From: Sulfurimonas sp. endosymbiont of Alviniconcha boucheti
GTDB taxonomy: Bacteria; Campylobacterota; Campylobacteria; Campylobacterales; Sulfurimonadaceae
DNA length: 40,212 nucleotides
Direction of reading: 5' to 3'
NCBI GenBank assembly: GCA_021766785.1
Contig: JAICBP010000082.1
Location: 31,320-71,531, forward strand
Positions 26,004 through 33,592 of the stretch are shown here, piece after piece. The notes beneath the pieces were generated by a model. The model was not told the DNA's origin, did no database searches, and saw only the letters and a program-made list of their open reading frames with translations. The translations under genes and the position numbers were made by a program. Within the stretch, counting starts at the first letter, position 1. Each line of letters opens with the position of its first letter.

Positions 26004-26421
26004 AAGTGTATTTTAGCGAAATAATAAGTTACTTCTTGTAATATCTCTTACGAAAACTGCCTATTTTAACTCCGCGGTTGATAATTTATGTGCTTGGTGT
26101 TTAAATGTTTATTAACTAATAGTTATAAGTAAGGAAGAACATATATGACAATCCAAAAACTTCTTAGAGGATGTTTTTTGTTATGAAAAAAATATACTGC
26201 TTAATCCAATGAATATAAGTCCTCTCAGTCGAATAACTATAATGTTTAAAATGTTTTGTTATTTGTATATAGAGTATAAGATATACACTCAATTATTAAG
26301 AATAATATTGCAAATTATGTGATTTTCTCAAAAATATTGCACCTTGCTATATTTTAGATAATATTAAAAAATAACACTTATTTATTATCTTTGTTATTAC
26401 TGATATTTAAGGTTTATGGTA
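26004..26421. other. Non-coding left edge of the accessory island with gene-start remnants
   Basis: No full gene is seen. At 26145-26186 a good ribosome-binding site (AAGGAAG) precedes a 13-codon reading frame, MTIQKLLRGCFLL, whose stop overlaps a second frame of 9 codons, MKKIYCLIQ (26183-26212). This looks like the beginning of a lost gene or a pair of leader peptides. A 7-bp inverted repeat (TGTATAT 26264-26270, ATATACA 26281-26287) lies further on. Base composition shifts to very AT-rich from about 26.2 kb. Confidence 0.45.
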
Positions 26422-26427
26422 TATAAT
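26422..26427 (+). promoter_or_regulatory. -10 box upstream of the PARIS-like operon
   Basis: TATAAT within TGGTATATAATG, about 70 bases before the chosen ATPase start. No -35 match with normal spacing was found. Confidence 0.45.
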
Positions 26428-26495
26428 GTTTGTTGATAAATAGTTAGGTTTATATGGTACAATATTTGCTAGTTTTTTACCAAAAAGGATATAAA

Positions 26496-27830
26496 GTGAA
26501 ACTTTTACATATTGAAATAAAAAATCTTTTTAATATTTTTAATCATTCTATTGATTTAAAAAAAGAACGAATTACAATTTTAACTGCTCCAAATGGTTAT
26601 GGTAAAACAATAACTTTAAAAACTATTAATAGCTTATTTAATAAAAATTTTTCTTTTTTTGTAAATTTATCCTTTTCTGAAATAATTTTTAAATTTGAAG
26701 ATGATTATACAATAACAATAAATAAAATATTATCTGAAGAATTATCAAGCATAGAATTTATTTTATTGCAAAATAACAAAAAAATAGAAAGTTTTATATA
26801 TCCACCTAAAAACTCCATTGAAGATCTGAAGAGATATTTTCCTACTCATGTAATAGAAGATTTTATACCTGATTTTATTCATAGAATAGGTAGTAATGGA
26901 TGGTTAAATGAATTAAACAATGAAGTATTGTCTTTAGATGAAGTATTAAATCAATTTGGTGAGTATTTACCCGAAAAGATAGCAAAAAGAATAGATGTAC
27001 AAATACCTGAAAATTTTTTAGATTTTATTAATAATTTTAATGTTTATTTAATTCAAGAACAAAGATTAGTTTTAAGACAACCAATTTCTGAAGCAAGATA
27101 CAGAAGAGAAGTTGTAATTACAGATACTATTGAAAAATATTCAAAAGAACTTAGCAACTTAATAAAGCAAAAAATTGGAGAATATGCCCAAATTACACAA
27201 GTATTGGATAGTAGTTTTCCTAAAAGACTTTTTGAACATGAAAATAAAAATGAAAATATTACTATTGAAGAATTAAAAGATAAATTAAAAAACTTGGAAT
27301 TTAAAAGAGAGCAATTATCAAAATATGGTTTTTTGAAGTCTGAAGAAACATCTTTATTTGAATATGATAATATTGAAGTAAATGACACAAAAGTTTTATC
27401 ACTTTATATTAAAGATAATGGAGAAAAACTATCTGTTTTTGATACTTTGATTGGTAAAATAGAATTATTCACTAATATTTTAAATAATAGAAGATTCAAT
27501 TTTAAAAGTATTGAGATTGATAAAGATAAAGGTTTTATATTTGAATCAAAAGATAAATCAAGCTTAAAACTCACAGAGTTATCATCTGGAGAACAACATG
27601 AAGTCGTATTATTGTTTGAATTGTTATTTAAAGCAGAAGAAAACTCACTTGTCTTGATAGATGAACCAGAAATTTCATTACATGTTGTGTGGCAAAAAGA
27701 GTTTTTAAATGATATTCAAGAAATTATAGAATTACAAAAAATTGATATTATTATTGCAACTCATTCACCTCAAATTATTAATGATAGATGGGATTTAACA
27801 GTTGATTTAGGAGTATCGGTGAATGAATGA
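26496..27830 (+). CDS. ABC-type ATPase resembling AriA of the PARIS defence system
   Basis: Predicted sensor ATPase. I choose the GTG at 26496 (444 residues) because AAAAAGGAT lies 5-8 bases upstream; an in-frame ATG at 26454 lacks this. Walker A is APNGYGKT (31-38), the ABC signature LSSGEQHEVV (362-371), Walker B LVLIDEPEIS (385-394) and the switch region ATHSPQI (421-427). The middle is long and helical. This is the AAA_15/AAA_21 layout of PARIS AriA. The next gene overlaps it by 8 bases and carries DUF4435, the domain of the AriB effector, which makes the pair convincing. Other ATPase-TOPRIM defence pairs are possible. Confidence 0.78.
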   Translation: MKLLHIEIKNLFNIFNHSIDLKKERITILTAPNGYGKTITLKTINSLFNKNFSFFVNLSFSEIIFKFEDDYTITINKILSEELSSIEFILLQNNKKIESFIYPPKNSIEDLKRYFPTHVIEDFIPDFIHRIGSNGWLNELNNEVLSLDEVLNQFGEYLPEKIAKRIDVQIPENFLDFINNFNVYLIQEQRLVLRQPISEARYRREVVITDTIEKYSKELSNLIKQKIGEYAQITQVLDSSFPKRLFEHENKNENITIEELKDKLKNLEFKREQLSKYGFLKSEETSLFEYDNIEVNDTKVLSLYIKDNGEKLSVFDTLIGKIELFTNILNNRRFNFKSIEIDKDKGFIFESKDKSSLKLTELSSGEQHEVVLLFELLFKAEENSLVLIDEPEISLHVVWQKEFLNDIQEIIELQKIDIIIATHSPQIINDRWDLTVDLGVSVNE

Positions 27831-28683
27831 TATTCAAGGTATTTCAAATCAACTTAATACTAAACTAAATGAAATAAGATTATCTAAAAATCACCCATCT
27901 AAAAAAGATAAAGTTTTTGTATTATTAGAAGGTAAAACAGATATTAACTTATTTAGGAATATTTTTAATACTAATAAAACTTATATGACACAAATCAATG
28001 GAAAAGAAAAACTAAAACAAGCATTAGAAATTTTACAAGATGAAGGGTATTCGACAATATTTGGTATTAAAGATTCTGATTTCGATAATTTAGAAAATAT
28101 TACTTATGAAAATATAAATTTATTTACAACGGATTATGCTGATATAGAAATTCATATGATAGAAAGTTCAGCTTTTGAATCAATAATAAATGAGTTTGCA
28201 AGTGAAAATTGTTGTAAACTGTTTTCAGATGATTTGAAAGAAAAACTTTATAACGAAACTATTAACATTGGTTATATAAGATGGTTTAATGAAAGACTAT
28301 CTAAAAATATTAATTTTAAAAGATTAAAGTATGAAAATTTTATTAATAAATTTGAATGCAATATAACTATTGATTCAAATAAACTAATAAATGAAATTAT
28401 AAATATTTCAGATTTAAATAAAAATGAAACAGTAAGGGAAATAGGGAAATTAAAATCAATTTCAGATGATTATTTACAAATATGTAATGGACATGATATA
28501 ACAAAATTATTGGCATATCTATTCAATTATCAAGGCAATAGTGATAAAACAAATGTTAAACAAGAAAGAATTGAAGAAGCATTAAGAGTAGCTTATAATT
28601 TTAATGATTTTAAGAAAACAAGACTATATAATAATCTGAATATTTGGCAACAACAGTATAATATTCAGATTTTCAAAATCTAA
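27823..28683 (+). CDS. DUF4435/TOPRIM protein resembling AriB of PARIS
   Basis: Predicted effector nuclease; in studied PARIS systems AriB is held by AriA and, when released by a phage anti-restriction protein, cleaves host tRNA. The N-terminal TOPRIM features are FVLLEGKTDINLFR with E36 and FGIKDSDFD with D84 and D86, spaced as in DUF4435. The remaining 200 residues are helical with no known motif. The length of 286 fits AriB. Coupled to the ATPase by an 8-base overlap. Confidence 0.78.
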   Translation: MNDIQGISNQLNTKLNEIRLSKNHPSKKDKVFVLLEGKTDINLFRNIFNTNKTYMTQINGKEKLKQALEILQDEGYSTIFGIKDSDFDNLENITYENINLFTTDYADIEIHMIESSAFESIINEFASENCCKLFSDDLKEKLYNETINIGYIRWFNERLSKNINFKRLKYENFINKFECNITIDSNKLINEIINISDLNKNETVREIGKLKSISDDYLQICNGHDITKLLAYLFNYQGNSDKTNVKQERIEEALRVAYNFNDFKKTRLYNNLNIWQQQYNIQIFKI

Positions 28684-28693
28684 TAAATCCTTG

Positions 28694-28728
28694 CACCGAA
28701 CAAGTAAATCTGTCGGTGAAGTCGACCG
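28694..28728 (+). promoter_or_regulatory. Alternative hairpins between the DUF4435 gene and the small gene
   Basis: CACCGA (28694-28699) pairs with TCGGTG (28713-28718), while CGGT (28714-28717) can instead pair with ACCG (28725-28728). The GC-rich segment stands out in AT-rich surroundings and lies 30-60 bases before the next start. The overlap of the two stems hints at a switch, but this is speculative. Confidence 0.3.
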
Positions 28729-28756
28729 TTATTTTCCCAGTCAAAGGAATTATAAA

Positions 28757-28963
28757 ATGTTAAATTTAATTGAAGAATTAATAAAGCTAGTTGAAAGTAA
28801 AGAAACTTATCCGTACTTAAAATTCGGTGCAAAATTTGCAATAGATATTGAGAAAAGTAATTATACCCCAAATGATATATTGAATAAAGCAGGATTAAGA
28901 CCAAGTTACCAAGCAGAAATCAATAAAGGCATCAGTATATATAACTATCTAAATCGTTCATAA
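28757..28963 (+). CDS. Small protein of unknown function in the PARIS-like operon
   Basis: I do not recognise this 68-residue protein. The start at 28757 is supported by AAAGGAAT 7-8 bases upstream; an in-frame start at 28691 would cross the hairpin region. It looks helical, with a helix-turn-helix-like second half (YTPNDILNKAGLRPSYQAEI). It lies 73 bases after the DUF4435 gene in the same direction and has the same AT-rich composition, so it may be a third component, a regulator or an unrelated passenger. Confidence 0.55.
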   Translation: MLNLIEELIKLVESKETYPYLKFGAKFAIDIEKSNYTPNDILNKAGLRPSYQAEINKGISIYNYLNRS

Positions 28964-29056
28964 AACAAAGTATAGTAGAGAAAATAAAGTTTTTATAAAA
29001 TCTAAAATTTTGAAATTATGCTAAAATATCTTATAAACAAATTTTAGGACTAAAAA

Positions 29057-29181
29057 ATGCCAACATGGTGAAGTAAAGTTTTGGCTAGACCCATAAATTG
29101 AACTAGCAAAAAATTATTAAAGAGCATTATGAAGATTTTATTAAAGCATGGGTGAAATACTTTGGAAACGGAAGTTACTAA
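29057..29181 (+). pseudogene. Decayed DUF4160 gene
   Basis: ATG CCA ACA at 29057 gives MPT, the usual DUF4160 start, then the frame breaks. Fragments in shifting frames read HGEVKFWLDP, IELAKNY and EHYEDFIKAWVKYFGNGSY before the TAA at 29179-29181. In order these match the second half of DUF4160 proteins, with internal deletions and a missing middle. DUF4160 usually pairs with DUF2442, whose remains follow directly. Confidence 0.65.
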
Positions 29182-29289
29182 TATATCAAATGACAAAGGA
29201 GGACATTATATTATTCTAATGAAAGATAATTTAGATTAAATTAATAGAATCCCGAGAATGTTGAGAAATATATGATATACTTAGTTTAA
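29162..29289 (+). pseudogene. Decayed DUF2442 gene
   Basis: From TTG at 29162 the frame reads LETEVTNISNDKGGHYIILM, then stops at TAA (29236-29238); in another frame NPENVEKYMIYLV runs to the TAA at 29287-29289. Start and end resemble DUF2442 proteins, which commonly end in a NPEKY-like stretch. Most of the middle is deleted. It overlaps the DUF4160 remnant as an intact pair would. The remaining bases of the 385-base gap before the Fic gene show nothing else. Confidence 0.55.
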
Positions 29290-29349
29290 ATTAATTAAAA
29301 TTAAGTAAATCCCTAAGAGATATACATAATCCCAATAAATGGATAAATA

Positions 29350-30870
29350 ATGTCTATAGCTTTTCAAAGTGAGGTACTACCAAGTTCATGTAAATTAATT
29401 GGTTACTCTTGGCTACTCAATTATTTTCATATTACCTTGCCTTTGAGACAGTTATCTTGTGTAAGCGAAAAAAGAATAGCTGCACAAACTATATTCAAAG
29501 GAAAGTGGTTAATATTTGATTCGCAATTAATGGTAGAAGAATCATTATATGCACAACTAGAGTTTGCAATAAAACATGAGCATTTAGATCTGTTATTGCT
29601 CAAAAAGATATTAGAACTATTTCCAAAAGAGAACTTGATAACAAATATTCAAAATAACTCTAAACGCATCTTGAGTAAAAAGATATGGTTCTTATATGAA
29701 TTTTTACTAAAAACAGAGCTACCATTGGAAGATCTTCCAGTAGGTAAATATGATGACCTTCTCAATAAAGAAAAATATATTGTAAACAGTAATTTTTCAA
29801 AATCAAAGAGACACAAAATTAATAACAATCTCTTAGGTACAGAGGAGTTCTGCCCAATAATTAAACGCACAGAAAAACTTCAAAACTATTTAGAGCTCAA
29901 TTTAAAAAATGAAATCACAAATGTAATAGGTCAGGTCTCAAAAGTACTAGTTAGACGTGCTGCTAGCTTTTTGTTATTATCCGATTCTAAGGCATCATTT
30001 GAAATAGAGGGTGAACATCCTCCAAAAAATAGAATTGAAAACTGGGGAAAAGTTATCAATGAAGCTGGTAAATCAGATTTAAGTATTGATGAAATCCAAA
30101 GACTTCATGCAATTCTTTTACAAGATTCTAGGTTTATGAAAATTGGGCTAAGAGATGAAGAAGTGTTTTTAGGGGATAGAGATAGAGATAATTATCCAAT
30201 TCCTGAATTTATAGGTGCTTCTAGTAAAAGCTTAACTTTTTTAATCTCTAACTGGATAGAGCTAGATAAGAAACTCATAGATGCAGATATCGACCCTATA
30301 CTTCATGCTGTAATAATTGCTTTTTCATTTGTCTATATTCATCCACTTGAAGATGGAAATGGCAGAATACATAGATATCTACTCCATCATGTACTAGCAA
30401 AACAGAACTTCTATCCCAAAGGTATGATTTTTCCAATCTCTAATGTTATTTTAGATGAAATTGATAAGTATAGAGATGTGATAGTAGCCCATACAAAGCC
30501 TTTAATGAATTCAATTGAGTGGGAAGCCACGACAACAGGAAATGTAAAAGTTTTAAATGATACGGATGATTTGTACAGGTATTTTGACTCTACACAAAGT
30601 TGTGAATTTATTTATGAGTGTGTTCAAATCACAATAGAAGAGACTCTACCTAATGAATTGAAATATCTAAAGTCATTTGATCAATCTTATACAGAGATTA
30701 ATAAATTATTAGAGATGCCTGACAATAAAATAAGAAGCCTCATTACATTTGTTCTTCAAAATAATAATAAATTATCAAAAAATAAAAAAGAGAAATATTT
30801 TTCGCAATTAACAGTTAATGAAGTGTCAACAATAGAAAATATTATTTCTGAAAACTTTTCTGATGAATGA
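29350..30870 (+). CDS. Fic family AMP-transferase-like protein, class II
   Basis: Predicted to transfer AMP from ATP to a protein target. The catalytic motif HPLEDGNGRIHR (331-342) matches HxFx(D/E)GNGRxxR with the catalytic His and anion-binding loop intact. An inhibitory helix motif S-x3-E-G is at 216-221 (SFEIEG), upstream of the Fic core, which defines class II and predicts self-inhibition. The N-terminal 180 residues look helical and unfamiliar, and the 506-residue length exceeds the bare Fic domain. It stands alone at the right side of the island; its role in defence is unproven. Confidence 0.87.
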   Translation: MSIAFQSEVLPSSCKLIGYSWLLNYFHITLPLRQLSCVSEKRIAAQTIFKGKWLIFDSQLMVEESLYAQLEFAIKHEHLDLLLLKKILELFPKENLITNIQNNSKRILSKKIWFLYEFLLKTELPLEDLPVGKYDDLLNKEKYIVNSNFSKSKRHKINNNLLGTEEFCPIIKRTEKLQNYLELNLKNEITNVIGQVSKVLVRRAASFLLLSDSKASFEIEGEHPPKNRIENWGKVINEAGKSDLSIDEIQRLHAILLQDSRFMKIGLRDEEVFLGDRDRDNYPIPEFIGASSKSLTFLISNWIELDKKLIDADIDPILHAVIIAFSFVYIHPLEDGNGRIHRYLLHHVLAKQNFYPKGMIFPISNVILDEIDKYRDVIVAHTKPLMNSIEWEATTTGNVKVLNDTDDLYRYFDSTQSCEFIYECVQITIEETLPNELKYLKSFDQSYTEINKLLEMPDNKIRSLITFVLQNNNKLSKNKKEKYFSQLTVNEVSTIENIISENFSDE

Positions 30871-30878
30871 AAGAGAAT

Positions 30879-30989
30879 TATAATATCCTCCTTGATCAAG
30901 ACAACTTAACCAAACATTCTTATTTCACTCATTATGCTACTAATCGTAACTCTTAATTTTTAAATAAGTCAAATGTTTGGTTGACCTTG
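30879..30989 (+). ncRNA. Candidate small structured RNA or bidirectional stem-loop after the Fic gene
   Basis: AACCAAACATT CTTATTT (30908-30925) pairs with AAATAAG and AATGTTTGGTT (30962-30982, a 3-base bulge), giving about 18 bp, and CAAG (30897-30900) pairs with CTTG (30986-30989). The inner loop is about 36 bases. A TATAAT at 30879-30884 would start a transcript near 30891, right at the base of the stem. It lies between the converging Fic and Hsp20 genes. No T tract follows on either side, so it is not a classic terminator. Confidence 0.35.
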
Positions 30990-31012
30990 TGTAATTGCAA
31001 TTCTAGCAAAAC

Positions 31013-31438
31013 CTACTTAATAGAGATAGATTTTGCTTTTTTCTCTTCAACTTTTTCCATTGTAAGGTAAAGTCTTCCATTCTCATACTTTGCTTCAATA
31101 GAGTTTCTATCTATGTTATTAGAGAGTACAAAGCTTCGTGAGATCATTCCAAAATTAGATTCACAAAGATAATAATCATCCTCCTTTACCTCATTTTTGT
31201 AGTGACGAACAGCACTTACTGTTAGGTAATCATCTTCTACCTTTAATTCAATATCCTCTTTTTGTACACCAGGTAAATCGATCTCAATTGAGAAACTGTC
31301 ATTATCTTTTTTTGCTAAATTAGCAAAAGGAAGGTGTGATGCAACATTTCTAAAATTTTCTTTTACGACCTCTAAACCTTTTTCAACTTTTTCTTCAACT
31401 TTGTTAAGTACTTCTTGTCCTGATTTTACAATATCCAT
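31013..31438 (-). CDS. Small heat shock protein, Hsp20 family
   Basis: ATP-independent chaperone that holds unfolding proteins. The alpha-crystallin domain covers about 45-140 (FSIEIDLPGVQKEDIELKVE and YLTVSAVRHY). The 141-residue product has an N-terminus that is amphipathic and charged (NKVEEKVEKGLEVVKENF) and differs from that of the paralogue just upstream. It is the second gene of a pair, 27 bases after the first. Confidence 0.93.
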   Translation of the reverse strand: MDIVKSGQEVLNKVEEKVEKGLEVVKENFRNVASHLPFANLAKKDNDSFSIEIDLPGVQKEDIELKVEDDYLTVSAVRHYKNEVKEDDYYLCESNFGMISRSFVLSNNIDRNSIEAKYENGRLYLTMEKVEEKKAKSISIK

Positions 31439-31465
31439 GATAAACCTCCTAAAATTATTGTTTAA

Positions 31466-31903
31466 TTATTGAATCTCAATTTTTTTTGTTTCATCTTTTA
31501 GTACTTTGAGTTTTGGAATAATAACCTCTAGTACTCCATTATCACTAGTCGCTTTAATGTTTTCAACATCTACTTTTTTTGGTAGTGTAAAGCTTCTTGA
31601 AAAAGATCCATATTTACTTTCAATTCTATAATAATCTTCCTCTTTGACTTCCTCTTTCACTTCACGTTTTCCAGAGATAGTAAGTATATTTTTATCTATA
31701 CTAATCTCAACATCCTCTTTGTTAATTCCAGGAAGATCAACATCAATATGATAAGCTTCTTCTCCTTCGCGAGTATTTACTGCTGGAGTAAAGTCAAATA
31801 CTTCTTTCGTCCCTTGATCTTCAAGAGAGTGAAAAAACTCATGAAAAAGATCTAAACTTCTACTTCTATTTACAATTGGGTTTCTGTATCTTGTTACTAA
31901 CAT
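31466..31903 (-). CDS. Small heat shock protein, Hsp20 family
   Basis: First gene of an Hsp20 pair. The 145-residue product has a typical N-terminal arm (SLDLFHEFFHSLED) and alpha-crystallin domain from about 50 (YHIDVDLPGINKEDVEISID) with the conserved NGVLEVIIPK near the end and a C-terminal IEIQ. TATAAT on the minus strand at 31933-31938 lies about 30 bases upstream of the ATG. The two Hsp20 proteins are similar in the core but clearly diverged. Confidence 0.94.
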   Translation of the reverse strand: MLVTRYRNPIVNRSRSLDLFHEFFHSLEDQGTKEVFDFTPAVNTREGEEAYHIDVDLPGINKEDVEISIDKNILTISGKREVKEEVKEEDYYRIESKYGSFSRSFTLPKKVDVENIKATSDNGVLEVIIPKLKVLKDETKKIEIQ

Positions 31904-31932
31904 TTTAAACTCCTTATTTTTTTGATAAGAGA

Positions 31933-31938
31933 ATTATA
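31933..31938 (-). promoter_or_regulatory. -10 box of the Hsp20 pair
   Basis: TATAAT on the minus strand, with an AAGGAG ribosome-binding site between it and the ATG at 31903. I looked for a CIRCE operator and did not find one. Confidence 0.5.
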
Positions 31939-32160
31939 AAATGTTTTTTAAAACTCTTTTGCTACCTAAGTGGCGTTTGTGATTTTTTTTGATGAGCGAT
32001 CAGAAGTAAAAAGCTAAGATCAAATGTATTCTCATTTTTTAAATCGCAAAGAAGTCTATTTTGAAATAAAAGTGAAAAAATATGACAAATTGCAATAAAA
32101 TATAAGATATGAATATTTTATAGCTATAGTAATTAAAATTATTACAAAGAGGAGTCTAAA

Positions 32161-32505
32161 GTGGTCTTGGGGAAGTGTCCTTACTGTAACGATGGAAAGA
32201 TAGAAGTTAGAGATAAAGAGGTAAGAGGCAAAAAAGTAAAACTCTATGCCTGTAGTAACGCTTACTGGAAAAGTGAAGATGGGGAGATGTATGAATTAAC
32301 CGAACAATCTACATGTGACTTTAAAATTTGGCAAAATACTTTAGCAAAATATGGAAGATGGTTACAATATAAAGATATAAGAACACTACTATTAGGTGAA
32401 GAGTTGGAATTAGAGTTTTTAAGTAAGAGATACGGAAATAAAGTCTATTATTCGAAGTTTGTTGTATTAAATAGGGAGTATGGAGTGAATATTCTTTGGG
32501 ATTAA
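32161..32505 (+). CDS. Zinc-ribbon protein of unknown function
   Basis: The 114-residue product has C6, C9, C31 and C52 in a CPYC...C...C arrangement like the zinc fingers at the C-terminus of topoisomerase I, so a nucleic-acid-binding ribbon is likely. The rest is not recognised. It starts with GTG preceded by AAAGAGGAG, and is divergent from the Hsp20 pair with a 257-base AT-rich gap between them. It ends about 35 bases before the rpmJ promoter. Confidence 0.6.
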   Translation: MVLGKCPYCNDGKIEVRDKEVRGKKVKLYACSNAYWKSEDGEMYELTEQSTCDFKIWQNTLAKYGRWLQYKDIRTLLLGEELELEFLSKRYGNKVYYSKFVVLNREYGVNILWD

Positions 32506-32534
32506 GCACTTCTTAATAAAACTTTTAAATATGT

Positions 32535-32547
32535 TTGGATATAATTC
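32535..32547 (+). promoter_or_regulatory. Promoter of the alpha (rpmJ-rplQ) operon
   Basis: TTGGATATAATTC contains the -10 TATAAT (32540-32545) and is identical over 13 bases to the rpsJ promoter core at 11033-11045. No good -35 is seen. Transcription would start near 32552, giving a leader of about 150 bases before rpmJ. Confidence 0.7.
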
Positions 32548-32554
32548 CTATCCG

Positions 32555-32677
32555 CTTTACTGTTTCAACAAACAAGAGAGTATTTCTATCTTTATATACG
32601 TTATATAGATAAAAGTATTGGCAAGCTAAATTCTTAAGATTTGAGAAATAAAAGTTTTTTGCCTAAGAGCAGTAAAG
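32555..32677 (+). promoter_or_regulatory. Structured 5' leader of the alpha operon mRNA
   Basis: CTTTACTG (32555-32562) pairs perfectly with CAGTAAAG (32670-32677) across about 107 bases. Between them lies an AT-rich hairpin (TATC 32587-32590 with GATA 32608-32611, enclosing TATATA on both sides). The leader is long for this genome's operons and could be an r-protein autoregulation site, as S4 regulates the E. coli alpha operon, but I see no recognised consensus. Confidence 0.4.
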
Positions 32678-32699
32678 ATGTATAAACAAAGGACTACTT

Positions 32700-32813
32700 A
32701 TGAAAGTAAGAGCTTCAGTGAAGAAGATGTGTGATGACTGTAAAGTCATCAAAAGAAAAGGCATTGTAAGAGTAATCTGCAAAGTCAAAAAACATAAACA
32801 GAGACAAGGATAA
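32700..32813 (+). CDS. rpmJ: 50S ribosomal protein L36, zinc-binding form
   Basis: I translated this 37-residue protein directly: [14 protein letters not shown], then [11 protein letters not shown] at the end. The zinc ligands C11, C14, C27 and H32 are all present. It starts at an ATG preceded by AAAGGACTACTT, and rpsM begins 2 bases after its stop. Confidence 0.98.
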   Translation: MKVRASVKKMCDDCKVIKRKGIVRVICKVKKHKQRQG

Positions 32814-32815
32814 CC

Positions 32816-33178
32816 ATGGCCCGTATATCTGGTGTTGATTTACCGAAAAAGAAAAGAATTGAGTACGGTTTAACGTATATCTATGGTATTGGTCTTCATG
32901 CATCTCGTCTAATTTTAGACGCGACAGGAATTGACTATAATAAAAGAGTTTTTGAACTCAATGAAGCTGATGTTGCTGCAATAACTGCTGAAATCCGTGA
33001 GAACCATATGGTGGAAGGTGATTTGCGTAAAAAAGTAGCAATGGATATTAAAGCTCTTATGGATTTAGGTTCATATAGAGGTCTTCGTCACCGTCGTGGT
33101 CTTCCATGTCGTGGTCAAAAAACTAAGACAAATGCGCGTACTCGTAAGGGTAAACGTAAGACTGTCGGCGCAGCATAA
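32816..33178 (+). CDS. rpsM: 30S ribosomal protein S13
   Basis: S13 contacts the P-site tRNA and the large subunit. The 120-residue product has [20 protein letters not shown] at the start and the conserved basic end [16 protein letters not shown]. Second gene of the alpha operon. Confidence 0.99.
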   Translation: MARISGVDLPKKKRIEYGLTYIYGIGLHASRLILDATGIDYNKRVFELNEADVAAITAEIRENHMVEGDLRKKVAMDIKALMDLGSYRGLRHRRGLPCRGQKTKTNARTRKGKRKTVGAA

Positions 33179-33188
33179 GGAATAGATT

Positions 33189-33581
33189 ATGGCAAAAAGA
33201 AAAGCTGTTAGAAAAAAAGTAGTAAAGAAAAATATCGCACGTGGTATTTGTCACATTGCGGCATCTTTCAACAATACACTTGTAACAATTACAGATGAGA
33301 TGGGTAACATGATTGCTTGGAGTTCTGCTGGTTCACTTGGTTTCAAGGGTTCTAAAAAGTCAACTCCGTTTGCTGCACAAGCTGCTGTTGAAGATGCAGT
33401 TGCAAAAGCACAAGTACATGGTATCAAACAACTTGGAATTAAAGTTCAAGGTCCAGGTTCAGGTCGTGAGACTGCTGTTAAAGCAGTTGGAGCCATTGAA
33501 GGAATTAGTGTTACATTTATGAAAGATGTTACACCATTACCACACAACGGTTGTCGCGCGCCTAAGCGTCGTAGAGTTTAA
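33189..33581 (+). CDS. rpsK: 30S ribosomal protein S11
   Basis: S11 forms part of the 30S platform. The 130-residue product has [31 protein letters not shown] and the basic end [13 protein letters not shown], all as expected. It lies 10 bases after rpsM. Confidence 0.99.
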   Translation: MAKRKAVRKKVVKKNIARGICHIAASFNNTLVTITDEMGNMIAWSSAGSLGFKGSKKSTPFAAQAAVEDAVAKAQVHGIKQLGIKVQGPGSGRETAVKAVGAIEGISVTFMKDVTPLPHNGCRAPKRRRV

Positions 33582-33592
33582 GGAGATTACTG

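Noticed and set aside
1567-26345. Repeated ATTGCAA-like words (near 1575, 26308, 26335)
   Set aside because: Short, AT-rich, and not in consistent position or orientation relative to genes; most likely chance.
28964-29056. tRNA or attachment site at the island border
   Set aside because: I saw no cloverleaf, CCA end or direct repeat there or at 26.0-26.2 kb and 30.9 kb; no tRNA was recognised anywhere in the window.
1683-30906. A 13-base match (ATCAAGACAACTT) at 1683-1695 and 30894-30906, as possible element ends
   Set aside because: In 40 kb of AT-rich DNA several 13-base matches are expected by chance, and the flanking bases do not match.
30897-30989. Integron attC site
   Set aside because: The inverted repeat was compared with the RYYYAAC / GTTRRRY ends of attC sites and does not match; no integrase is seen.
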